Source of the DNA: Basidiobolus meristosporus CBS 931.73
Lineage: Eukaryota; Basidiobolomycota; Basidiobolomycetes; Basidiobolales; Basidiobolaceae
DNA: 64,000 nt
Direction: 5' to 3'
Assembly: GCA_002104905.1 (NCBI GenBank)
Contig: MCFE01000447.1
Span: 1 to 64,000, forward strand
Below the pieces are notes generated by a model. The model did not search any database and was not told the DNA's origin. It saw nothing but the letters and a program-made list of their open reading frames with translations. The position numbers and the translations under genes were made by a program. This document shows, one piece after another, positions 1-8,941 of this stretch; position 1 is the stretch's first letter, and each line of letters begins with the position of its first letter.

Positions 1-2
1 TG

Positions 3-851
3 CCAACAGCTGGATCAAAAAAGTACCTGATTGTTGCTAGAGATGACCTTAGTGGATGGGCAGAGGCTCAAGCCTTGCCCAACAACAAGAGCCATACCAT
101 ATGGAGATTTATACTTGAAGACATCATCTGCAGATTTGGCTGCATCCAACAGTTTGTTGCTGACAGAGGAGAGATGACATCCCAAATGATCCAGGAGTTG
201 TGCTCAAAGTACAAGATACACATTGCTTTTACAACAGCTTACCACCCTCAAGCCAATGGAATGATAGAGAGAGGAAATGGACCATTGGTCAACTCTCTTG
301 TCAGGACCTGTGAGAATAACACAACACTATGGCCACAGCAATTACATCTAGCACTCTGGGCAGATAGAATTACTACCAAGAGAACAACTGGATTATCTCC
401 ATTCAAGCTACTCTATGGACATGACTGCATACTACCGGTTGAGTTAAACATAGTCACTTGGAACTCATTGAATTGGAGATCCAATATGCAGACTGAAGAC
501 CTCCTTGCAACTTGCATTCAGCAACTTGATCACCATGACTTGAATATCAGCAGAGCTGCTGAACAACTTAAGGATACACAACTAAAGAACAAGGTGCCCT
601 TTGACAAATCACACCCAATAAGACCAAAACCACTATCACTAGGAGACCCAGTACTACTCTATGATTCCACCTTGGACAAACAATGGAGTCGGAAGTTTGA
701 CAACAAATGGACTGGCCCCTACCTCATTTCCAAAGTGATTGGTAATGGAGGTTATTACATATCTGAGGTTGACAACACCCAGTTGAGAGCACCAGTTGCT
801 GGAAACCAACTCAAGTTGTTCAAGCATGGGAATTTTGCACATCAAGATTAG
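3..851 (+). CDS. Gypsy-D pol fragment: integrase, 3' end (5' end outside window)
   Basis: This is the C-terminal part of a Ty3/gypsy polyprotein, open from the left window edge to a TAG stop at 849-851; an ATG at 75 lies in the same frame but is internal. The integrase core inserts element cDNA into chromosomes. Its triad is visible as Asp in the RDDLSGW stretch (about nt 45), Asp in VADRGE (about nt 155) and Glu in NGMIERGNG (about nt 265), followed by LSPFKLLYG. A GPY/F-like module with WTGPY lies near nt 710. The central motif reads DRGE where SDNG/DRG is usual. A purine-rich tract (875-885) and an LTR follow, so this is the 3' end of an element. The family assignment from the integrase motifs is firm; the name is local. 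Confidence 0.85.
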   Translation, partial: PTAGSKKYLIVARDDLSGWAEAQALPNNKSHTIWRFILEDIICRFGCIQQFVADRGEMTSQMIQELCSKYKIHIAFTTAYHPQANGMIERGNGPLVNSLVRTCENNTTLWPQQLHLALWADRITTKRTTGLSPFKLLYGHDCILPVELNIVTWNSLNWRSNMQTEDLLATCIQQLDHHDLNISRAAEQLKDTQLKNKVPFDKSHPIRPKPLSLGDPVLLYDSTLDKQWSRKFDNKWTGPYLISKVIGNGGYYISEVDNTQLRAPVAGNQLKLFKHGNFAHQD

Positions 852-886
852 TTTGCTTTGAATCAAGTTCAAAGCTGAGAGGGGGT

Positions 887-1600
887 TGAACCCTCTGGCA
901 CCTACTTAGAACATTCTTAGGTCATTCTGATGTCATTCAGATTTCTATTGATATCTGGAACCTTCTGGAACACCTTGATTTGTAATTACTCAGCCAGTAA
1001 GAAAAGTATATAAGGGAGGCTATCCCTCAACAATAAATCATCATCCCTTTTATCAATATACCAACTTGTTGATTAGTGTGATCACTGCTACCTGCTGCTA
1101 CCTGAACTTCCAACCCTAGACCACAGGACACTCCCAGGAAACTGCGCTGACAGCCAACTGACCTTGGAGGCACTACTTGTGAGGAATACTCAGAGTAGTT
1201 ATCTTTTATTATATTTGATTCTTTCCCAAGTTTGTTCTTGTACAGGCAAAGATACGTTTCTGTCTTTGTAACTATTGACCACAGCTGCATTCTTATCAAG
1301 TCCCTGCTGGTGGAGTTTACAGTTGTTTTGACTTTGGAAGCTTTAGTACATTGTCATCTCAAAGGACGCTGAACCCAGCACATACTTTTGTTAAGACGCA
1401 AACTAAGTTGGGGATTGTAGCTCAATAGTTTTCCCTTGACAAGCTTATGGCTTTATTCCCCTTCACATTAGATTAAAGACAGAACCCAAGTATTCCTAGC
1501 AAGCTTTTGCCAGAGGTTATTGCACCCAGTGAACACCCCACACACAAAACACTTGAGAAGTGTTGGACATATCTCTCCCTTGGACCTATGCACCACCACA
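887..1600 (+). repeat. Gypsy-D LTR (3' LTR of the first element)
   Basis: The LTR begins just after a polypurine tract that follows the integrase stop. It carries a TATA-like gtatataagg near 1007 and an AATAAA near 1033, and ends CACCACCACA at 1600. It matches 36565-37049 plus 42794-43028, which reads as one LTR once insertions are removed, and more distantly 37050-37783. It lacks about 355 bp present at the start of the 36209 copy, so it is either a shorter subtype or a deletion. Distal parts also match the 5' leader of Gypsy-E (60760-61035, minus strand). The right neighbour is old minus-strand Copia-A. Confidence 0.7.
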
Positions 1601-2641
1601 GCGCGGTTTGATCATTCTGGTACTCCATTTTTTGTGGGGAGTATAGTACCACCGTATCTTGCTTTATTCCATGAGTCTTGAAGAAGTTCACAAAGAGTCT
1701 TGAGGTATATTCTCTACCATTGTCAGAGCATATTTTCATAAATTTTCACTAGTTTCTTGTTCCAACACAACTTTAAGCTCCCTGAGCTTAGACAGAGCTT
1801 CCTACTTTCCTTTCATGAAGTAATCCCATATGTATCTTGAATAATCATCAATAAAAGTGATTGAATACTTCATCCCACCTAAGTATAAATCTTGCCTAGG
1901 TCCAAGCAGATCTGACTGAATTAGATCTAATTTCCTCTGAGTTTTGAGCAGCCCAGAGTTCTTGAGCAGCTGTTTGGCTTGTTCCCCATATATACAGGCT
2001 TCACAGTGCTCCAAATTGGCTGGGGGATTAGTTTTTACTCCAGAAATTAGTTGATCTTTGATCATTTTTGCCCAAATCATCAAGTTACTTGTATTGGCTT
2101 CCAAATGTGCTAGAATACATGTCAACTTATATATATTCTGATCCCTGATACCCAATGCAATATGAGTACCATCTTGATTAGTAATCCCACCACCAGAACT
2201 GTCAAGACTGAAACTGAGTCCTTTTGTGGTGGCCTTGCTGACATATAGTAAGTCCTTCTTGGTTGTTACTAGTACATAGAGTACTTCTTTGAAGGTAAGT
2301 ATGTGGCTTCCTTCACCACTTCTGAGGCTCACTTGAATAGATCCTTCTTGCACTGCATCAAGTGTTCTATTGTCACCCACAAGAACCTTCTTGTTTGGAA
2401 TATCTTGATATAGGGTAAAAAGGTCTTTTTGGTGTTTAAAGTGTTGGCATACTCCAGAGTCAATATACCACATCTAATAATCCTGGTTTTTGGCTTTATT
2501 TTGTGCCAATATGATTAGTTTATTTTCAATTATTGCAGTATATTTATATTCAGGCTTCCTTTACTGATTTTCTCTCTTCTTGAAGAACTGGTCTAATGTA
2601 TGTCCTTTCCTTTTGCAGTAGTTGCAAAACATGTTGCTGTT
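1601..2641 (-). pseudogene. Oldest Copia-A fragment (gag zinc knuckle to integrase), left half
   Basis: This is minus-strand Ty1/copia coding sequence, decayed. An open stretch at 1802-2473 encodes the protease motif region (MWYIDSG, with Val-Cys replacing Ala-Ser), the pre-integrase zinc region (HCEACIYG) and the start of the integrase core (QSDLLGP, TFIDDYSRY). Integrase continues to 1601 with frameshifts, and 2560-2641 is gag zinc-knuckle sequence. The copy is broken at 2641, inside the knuckle region, by a plus-strand Copia-A; the same gag sequence resumes at 17463. The sequences either side of the inserted element share TGCTGT, consistent with a target-site duplication. Confidence 0.75.
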
Positions 2642-2987
2642 GTTGTAAAAGTTTGTAATTCTACCTAAATGCTTACCTAGCTTAGTCACTTATATCATTA
2701 CCTTTAAATCCTAGAAAATACCGTCCAAGTTCCTTGTTGGTATTTACTTAGAATAACATCACCAAAATATCATGTACCCAAAACATGAAAATTCTCAAGG
2801 TTGTCCAAACAGCCATAAACTTTGCAAACATATTCTTGAGACCTTCCTAAATCTATTCTACATGTTTGTTATGCCAAGGCCATGTAAATGTATAAATACT
2901 ACTTTTGCATTCAATAAATCATTAGGTGAAACCTCATAATCTACTTGTCCTCCCAATCACTTCTAGTATCTCCAAGCTCTTACAACA
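2642..2987 (+). repeat. 5' LTR of old plus-strand Copia-A
   Basis: The LTR starts TGTTGTAAAAG and ends CTTACAACA, and collinearly matches the 350-bp LTRs of the young copy at 3079 and 7416 with many substitutions. It is followed by a decayed primer-binding site (GGTTACAAACCCC). Confidence 0.85.
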
Positions 2988-3078
2988 GGTTACAAACCCC
3001 AAGCTGTCACTCTCTGCAATATCAACTATTGCTATTACTGGAATTTTCCCCTATGCCTAAAAGTTGGATGGGTCTAAC

Positions 3079-3428
3079 TGTTGTAAAAATTCGTATTTTC
3101 CACCTAAATATTCACCTAACTTAGTCACTTAGATCACCACCTTCAAATCCTAGAGAATACTGACCAAATTCCTTGTCGGGATTTACTTAGAATATTTTCA
3201 CCAAAATACCAGGTACCCAGAACATGAAAATTCTCAAAGTTGTCCAAACAGCCCCAAACTTTGCACACATGTTCTTGGGACCTTCCTTAACCTATTCTAT
3301 GTGTTTGTAATGCCAAGACCATGTAAAAGTATAAATACTACTTTTACATTCAATAAATCATTAAGTGAAAACCACATAATCTACTTGTTCTCCAAATCAC
3401 TTCCAATATCTTCAAGACTCTTACAACA
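3079..3428 (+). repeat. 5' LTR, young Copia-A
   Basis: 350 bp, TGTTGTAAAA...CTTACAACA. A TATA box (TATAAATA, 3330-3337) and a polyadenylation signal (AATAAA, 3352-3357) mark the promoter/R region, giving plus orientation. An ATG at 3301 opens the reading frame inside the LTR but lies upstream of the TATA box, so it is unlikely to be used. Confidence 0.95.
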
Positions 3429-3444
3429 GGTTATGAGCCCCGAG
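3429..3444 (+). promoter_or_regulatory. Primer-binding site, internal initiator tRNA-Met (half-tRNA) type
   Basis: GGTTATGAGCCCCGA directly abuts the 5' LTR. It is complementary to the anticodon stem-loop of eukaryotic initiator tRNA-Met (CAU anticodon, GGGCUCAUAACC) rather than to a tRNA 3' CCA end. This is the priming mode known for Drosophila copia and yeast Ty5. Copia-B has the same 15 bases at 23053-23067. The complementarity is inferred from known initiator tRNAs, as no host tRNA is in the window. Confidence 0.85.
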
Positions 3445-3459
3445 CTGTCACTCTCTGCA

Positions 3460-6400
3460 ATGTCTACTACTGCTATTACTGGAATTTTTCCCTCTGCTGA
3501 AAAGTTGGATGGATCTAACTACCAAGTGTGGAAGGTGAAGATGAAGATGCTGCTGCAAGAAAGAGGCCTTTGGGATATTGTCATGGGAGAAGAATGCCCT
3601 CCTAAAAACGTGGGAGAGGAAGCCTTAAAGTACCAGAAGAAAGAACAAAGTGCCTTTAACTGCATTTGCCTTAATGTCAAGGACAAATTGCTAATTCAAT
3701 GCTCAAGAGCAAAAACGGCAAAGAATGCCTGGAAGGCATTAGAAGACACCTACCAGTCATGTTCAGCTGCCAAGAAAATGTATCTGAGAAGAAAATTCTT
3801 TACTACAAAGATGCTGCCAGGAGAAGAAATGAAAAATCTAATTAACAGAATTACCCTGCTGGTAGATGAGATGGAATCTGTGGGCGTACCAACTACTGAT
3901 GAGGATGTGATAGTTACCATCCTGAATAGCCTGACAGACGAGTTTCAGGGCCTTGTATCAGCCCTAGAGTCCAGAACTGAAGATTTGACCTTAAATTACG
4001 TATATGGAAGGCTCCTGGATGAAGAATTAAGAAAATCAAGCGCCAATAAGAAGGAAGAAGAAAATGCTTTAATAAGCAATGATAACCAACAAAGGAGGTA
4101 CCCAAGACCCTACAAAGGCAACAGCAACCTATTTTGCAACTACTGCAAAAGGAAAGGACACACATCAGACCGGTGTTTCAAAAAGAGAGATTATCAGCAA
4201 AAGAAGCCTGAATATGGAAATGCTGCAACAACTGAAGATAGACTATTCATATCTGCACTAAATATGACCACAAACAAGGATTCTCAGACGTGGTATATTG
4301 ACTCTGGAGCTTCTCAACACTTTACACACCAAAAAGAACTTTTTACCCAATATCAAGAAATTCCAATTAAGAAGGTTTTCATGGGTGACGATAGAACACT
4401 TGATGCAGTGGGAGAAGGAACTATCCAAGTAAACCTTAGAAGCAGTGAAGGAAGCCATACACTGACCTTTAAAGAAGTACTCTATGTACCAGAAATAGCC
4501 AAGAACCTACTCTCTGTAAGCAAGGCCACAGCAGAAGGACTCAGTTTCAGTTTTGACAATTCTGGATGCAGGATCACTGATCAAAATGGTGCTCATATTG
4601 CTTTGGGCATCAGAGATCAGAACCTATACAAGTTGACTTATATTCCATCATATCTGGAAGCCAATATAAGTGACTTAAATGAAGAAACACCAATGCTTTG
4701 GCACAGGAGATTTGGACACATCAATTTTGATTATTTGCGTAAAATGATCAAAGATCAGCTAATTTCTGGAGTGAAAATTGATCCCCCAGCTATTTTGGAG
4801 CACTGTGAAGCCTGCATATATGGGAAACAAGCCAGACAACCGTTCAAGAGCTCTGGGTTAATCAAAACTAAGAAAAAATTAGATCTAATTCACTCAGATC
4901 TGTGTGGACCTATGCAAAATTTATCCTTAGGCGGGATGAAGTATTTAATCACTTTTATTGATGATTATACAAGATACACATGGGTCTACTTCATGGAGAG
5001 AAAGGAAGAAGCTCTGTCCAAGCTCAGGGAGTTTAAAGCCATGGTGGAGAGAGAAACTGGTGAAAAAATCAAGAAAATACGCTCTGACAATGGTGGAGAA
5101 TATACCTCAAAACTCTTCATCCACTTCTGCAAAATTCATAGGATAAAGCAAGAGACTACTGTACCATACTCCCCACAGCAAAATGGAGTAGCAGAACGAG
5201 CTAACAGATCAATAATTGATATGGCAAGATCTATGATCCATGATCAAAAATTATCCTATGATTTTTGGGCGGAATCAGTTGCCACTGCTGTATACCTTAA
5301 AAATAGGAGTTATAACAGAATACTTCGTGATTCTACTCCATTTGAAGCATGGTATGGATACAGACCAAGTGCAGAACATCTAAGAATATTTGGGTGCACA
5401 GCATATGCCAAAAAACTGGCCGGAAATCAGTCAAAATTTGAGCCAAAAAGTGTGAAATGCATATTTTTGGGCTACTGCAATGAGAGTAAGGCATACAGAC
5501 TCGACAATACCAAAGCAAAGAAGCTTATCAAGTCCAGGGATGTGTTGTTTGATGAAAATTCAAAATTTTCGCAAAAAATGACATCAGATGATGACAAAAA
5601 TTTGATCTCAAGTCCACCAATTGTCAGGATTGAATCAGAGCAAAACAATGAAAATTTTTTCACTCCAGAGGACTCTACAACCGTGGTTCAGCCAGAATCA
5701 GTGCCCAGGAATATCCCAGAAGTGATCATTCCAGTATCAAATGCCCGGAGATCCAATCGGACAAGAAATAGCCCAAATTACTATATCAATGAGGGTACAA
5801 ACTTAGCCTATGCCTATTCAGTCCATATTGATGAACCCCAGACTGTAAAAGAGGCCCTAAATAGCCCTCAGACAAAGTTTTGGAGATCTGCAATGACTGA
5901 GGAATATCAGGCACTGATGGAAAATCAAACTTGGGACTTAGTCAAATTACCAATCAACCAAAAATCAATTGGATGCAGATGGGTCTTCAAGACAAAATAC
6001 AAGGCTGATGGTACAATTGAAAGATACCAAGCAAGACTTGTAGCCAAAGGATACTCTCAAATAAAAGGACTTGACTATACTGAGACCTTTGCACCGGTAG
6101 CCAAGTTTAATTCCATCAGATTAATATTGGCTATTGCAGCCAAATATAAGTTTTTTATTCATCAAATGGATGTAAAAACTGCATTTTTGAATGGAGAACT
6201 TGATGAGGACGTGTATATGGACCAGCCTGATGGGTTTGTTGACCAAGATAACCCCCATTTGGTCTGCAAGCTTAAAAAGTCACTATATGGTCTCAAACAA
6301 TCACCGAGAGCCTGGAATTGCAAGATAGATTCTTATTTGGAATCTTTGAGTTTCAAAAGGAGTAATGCTGACTATAGTATATCCTATAAGCCAGATAGAG

Positions 6401-7404
6401 CAAATCCAGTTCTATTAGCTCTATATGTGGATGATCTTATTATAGCCACCAATAACCTAGAAACATTGGAAGAGACTAAATCCAGCCTATCTAAGGAGTT
6501 CAAGATGTCCAATCTAGGAGAACTTAGTTACTACTTAGGGATTAAGTTCTCCATAGACAGAAGTACCCAGACTATTACCCTAAGCCAATCCAAGTATATT
6601 CAAGATATACTAAAGAAGTACCAAATGGAAGACTGTAAACCGGCAGCTACCCCAATGGAGACAAACCTTAACTTGGTCAAAACTCAACCAAATCAAGAGA
6701 GCTTGGTGCCATCTGAAAGCCCTGACTTTCCTTATCAATCTATGGTTGGCAGTCTGACGTATATCATGCTTGGAACACGTCCAGATATCTCATATTCAGT
6801 GGGAGTTGTCAGCCAACATAATCAGAATTATGGATCTGATCATATTGCAGCAGTTAAGCGGATTTTTAGATACCTAAAAGGAACTGCTGATATCTGCTTA
6901 AGATACACTTATAAGGATTCAGAACAGGATCTTGTGGGATACTCTGATGCTGATTGGGGACGAAATTTAGAAGACAGAAGATCCACCACAGGATACACCT
7001 TTCTTTACTGTAAAGGAGCCATTTCATGGAATTCAAGAAAGCAACCAACCGTAGCACTTTCTACTACAGAGGCAGAGTATATGGCAGCCTGTGAAGCTAC
7101 AAAAGAAGCAATGTGGTTAAGAAAGCTCTTTACAGATTTAGGCCTATGTCAAAAAACACCTATTACTTTATTTCAAGATAATCAAGGATGTATACAATTA
7201 GGTAGAAATCCAACTTTTCATGCTAGAACCAAGCACATAGATATTAGACATCATTTCATACGTGAAGCTATAGAGAATAACTTAGTTAGCTTAGTTTACT
7301 GTCCTACAGATGAAATGATTGCAGACATATTTACCAAACCATTAGCTAGAGACAAGTTTGAATATCTTAGGTCAAAATTAGGACTAGTCAGTATGAACAT
7401 TTAG
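3460..7404 (+). CDS. Copia-A gag-pol polyprotein (intact, about 1314 aa)
   Basis: A single Ty1/copia polyprotein. Domain order, residues from the ATG at 3460: gag with DGSNYQVWKVKMKMLL near 20; CCHC zinc knuckle (CNYCKRKGHTSDRC) near 226; aspartic protease WYIDSGASQH near 280; HHCC integrase zinc finger (HRRFGHI ... CEACIYGKQ) near 415-460; integrase core with HSDLCGP, SDNGGEY and NGVAERANRS; reverse transcriptase with YVDDLII near 989; RNase H with SDADWGRN, STTEAEYMA and KHIDIRHHF. The IN-before-RT order defines copia. No stop or frameshift is visible. The open frame extends upstream to an ATG at 3301 in the LTR and one at 3433 in the primer site; 3460 is chosen because it lies past both the TATA box and the primer site. 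The stop is TAG at 7402-7404, immediately before the polypurine tract. Confidence 0.92.
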   Translation: MSTTAITGIFPSAEKLDGSNYQVWKVKMKMLLQERGLWDIVMGEECPPKNVGEEALKYQKKEQSAFNCICLNVKDKLLIQCSRAKTAKNAWKALEDTYQSCSAAKKMYLRRKFFTTKMLPGEEMKNLINRITLLVDEMESVGVPTTDEDVIVTILNSLTDEFQGLVSALESRTEDLTLNYVYGRLLDEELRKSSANKKEEENALISNDNQQRRYPRPYKGNSNLFCNYCKRKGHTSDRCFKKRDYQQKKPEYGNAATTEDRLFISALNMTTNKDSQTWYIDSGASQHFTHQKELFTQYQEIPIKKVFMGDDRTLDAVGEGTIQVNLRSSEGSHTLTFKEVLYVPEIAKNLLSVSKATAEGLSFSFDNSGCRITDQNGAHIALGIRDQNLYKLTYIPSYLEANISDLNEETPMLWHRRFGHINFDYLRKMIKDQLISGVKIDPPAILEHCEACIYGKQARQPFKSSGLIKTKKKLDLIHSDLCGPMQNLSLGGMKYLITFIDDYTRYTWVYFMERKEEALSKLREFKAMVERETGEKIKKIRSDNGGEYTSKLFIHFCKIHRIKQETTVPYSPQQNGVAERANRSIIDMARSMIHDQKLSYDFWAESVATAVYLKNRSYNRILRDSTPFEAWYGYRPSAEHLRIFGCTAYAKKLAGNQSKFEPKSVKCIFLGYCNESKAYRLDNTKAKKLIKSRDVLFDENSKFSQKMTSDDDKNLISSPPIVRIESEQNNENFFTPEDSTTVVQPESVPRNIPEVIIPVSNARRSNRTRNSPNYYINEGTNLAYAYSVHIDEPQTVKEALNSPQTKFWRSAMTEEYQALMENQTWDLVKLPINQKSIGCRWVFKTKYKADGTIERYQARLVAKGYSQIKGLDYTETFAPVAKFNSIRLILAIAAKYKFFIHQMDVKTAFLNGELDEDVYMDQPDGFVDQDNPHLVCKLKKSLYGLKQSPRAWNCKIDSYLESLSFKRSNADYSISYKPDRANPVLLALYVDDLIIATNNLETLEETKSSLSKEFKMSNLGELSYYLGIKFSIDRSTQTITLSQSKYIQDILKKYQMEDCKPAATPMETNLNLVKTQPNQESLVPSESPDFPYQSMVGSLTYIMLGTRPDISYSVGVVSQHNQNYGSDHIAAVKRIFRYLKGTADICLRYTYKDSEQDLVGYSDADWGRNLEDRRSTTGYTFLYCKGAISWNSRKQPTVALSTTEAEYMAACEATKEAMWLRKLFTDLGLCQKTPITLFQDNQGCIQLGRNPTFHARTKHIDIRHHFIREAIENNLVSLVYCPTDEMIADIFTKPLARDKFEYLRSKLGLVSMNI

Positions 7405-7415
7405 CTGAGTGGGAG
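7404..7415 (+). other. Polypurine tract, young Copia-A
   Basis: Purine-rich GCTGAGTGGGAG lies immediately upstream of the 3' LTR and primes plus-strand DNA synthesis. The same motif sits before the other Copia-A 3' LTRs (for example before 12444, and as its complement after 12988). Confidence 0.8.
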
Positions 7416-7765
7416 TGTTGTAAAAATTCGTATTTTCCACCTAAATATTCACCTAACTTAGTCACTTAGATCACCGCCTTCAAATCCTAGAGAATACTGA
7501 CCAAATTCCTTGTTGGGATTTACTTAGAATATTTTCACCAAAATACCAGGTACCCAGAACATGAAAATTCTCAAAGTTGTCCAAACAGCCCCAAACTTTG
7601 CACACATGTTCTTGGGACCTTCCTTAACCTATTCTACGTGTTTGTAATGCCAAGACCATGTAAAAGTATAAATACTACTTTTACATTCAATAAATCATTA
7701 AGTGAAAACCACATAATCTACTTGTTCTCCAAATCACTTCCAATATCTCCAAGACTCTTACAACA
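7416..7765 (+). repeat. 3' LTR, young Copia-A
   Basis: 350 bp, identical in length to the 5' LTR with four transition differences. It is followed by the CTAAC duplication and then the right half of the older gag. Confidence 0.95.
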
Positions 7766-7846
7766 CTAACTACCAAGTGTGGAAGGTGAAGATGAAGATG
7801 CTGCTACAAGAAAGAGGCCTTTGGAATATTGTCATGGGAGAAGAGT

Positions 7847-8941
7847 TGTGGTAATGGAAAGTATTCCATTACTACAATATCTCTAAACCAATATTGCACT
7901 CATTTCTTTATTTTGCTTTTTGCTATTGTAACACACAAGTGAAAGATCAAGAATTTCCAACTTTGAAGAATAAATGCTCCAGACCCTGACAAGCAATCCA
8001 CCCAAGAATATTATGTCATACAGAACACGTAGTAGCCAACACATGTTTCAAATTACAGCTCATTTGAAGCAGTACTTAAGGAGTTATGACCAAAAGAGTC
8101 CAACTATTATATATACTATGCCTTATTGCTAGGATTGCTATGATGACTTTGATCGCGTGTAACTTTTGAACCAGCCAATCAAATCACGTGAGATTCACAC
8201 AGGTGCTGCGCCTATGTCCAATCTGCGCCACTGCAAGATTTTAGCTTTGTATCACGTGTATTGCTTGCGCAATCGCCCAAGAACTTTGATCCTTCAAAAT
8301 TTTCATATATATGACTTCCCCAGCTGAAAAATAAAGGGAGAGCCTCTCTTTCCAGAATCTCCACACTACAATTACAAGTTTAAAGGTTATAAAACTTCCC
8401 CTGCATCACTTGCACTGTTGAGTATTTTGACTTTGATCAGTACTACATCAGTAAAGAGACTGCAAAGCTCACAAGAATCCAATCTAAGTTCTATAAGAAA
8501 CTACCACTTTTCTGTTGGAAAAGTCCCCTCTAAGAAACCCCTTTACTCTAAAGACACCCCTTTAGACACCCCTTTAGTCTAAAGACCCCTTTAGAGACTT
8601 CTACAACACACCCCTTTAGGTTAAAGGGGAGTTCAGAATTTTCATATTAGGAAATATTTTCTCAGAAAGGAAAGTGACTTCCAAATAAGGAAAAGTTACT
8701 ATAAAAGTAAATAAGCCCATTAGTCAACAGAAGGTCAGAACACTGCTGTAGAAGTGATAAACACTGCCTACAGTATATTTTGAGCCCAAGATTGAGGCAA
8801 TTAGTGAAAGTTATATCTTCTATTGGTATATCAAACTCCCAATAAACTATTTCAGTATTAGCATACTGGAAGTTGTTGTATATTGTTGATTAGCCTCTAC
8901 ATTGTAGAACAAGCCCCAAACTAATCATAATACAACACAAC
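7847..8941 (+). repeat. Solo LTR-F (about 1.1 kb), inserted in old Copia-A gag
   Basis: The sequence starts TGTGGTAATGG and ends AACACAAC(A). It interrupts old Copia-A gag: GTCATGGGAGAAGA lies on the left and GAATGTGC, then the KN-G-EE codons, on the right. Flanks AGAGT (7842-7846) and AGAAT (8942-8946) look like a decayed 4-5 bp duplication. A second copy lies on the minus strand at 59391-60620 with its own duplication, which fixes the ends. There is no coding sequence. A tandem array of CCCCTTTAnnnTAAAG-like units occupies 8519-8632. The parent element is not in the window. A gypsy-type origin is likely but unproven. Confidence 0.8.

Larger units (their letters stand above)
3079..7765 (+). 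mobile_element. Young full-length Copia-A retrotransposon
   Basis: This is a complete 4.69 kb Ty1/copia element with two 350-bp LTRs, half-tRNA primer site, one gag-pol ORF and a polypurine tract. It is flanked by the 5-bp duplication CTAAC (3074-3078 and 7766-7770). The target is gag of an older Copia-A: codons for KLDGSN lie on the left and YQVWKVKMKM on the right. The LTRs differ at only 4 of 350 positions by eye, all transitions, so insertion was recent relative to its neighbours. Confidence 0.95.

Noticed and set aside
1415-1470. tRNA gene or tRNA-derived SINE (GGGGATTGTAGCTCAATAG, repeated near 42838)
   Set aside because: The A-box-like start is tempting, but no B box or cloverleaf follows, and the sequence is part of the Gypsy-D LTR.
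3301-3459. Copia-A polyprotein starting at the ATG in the LTR (3301)
   Set aside because: This ATG is upstream of the TATA box at 3330 and so would not be in the transcript; the frame is open there only by chance.
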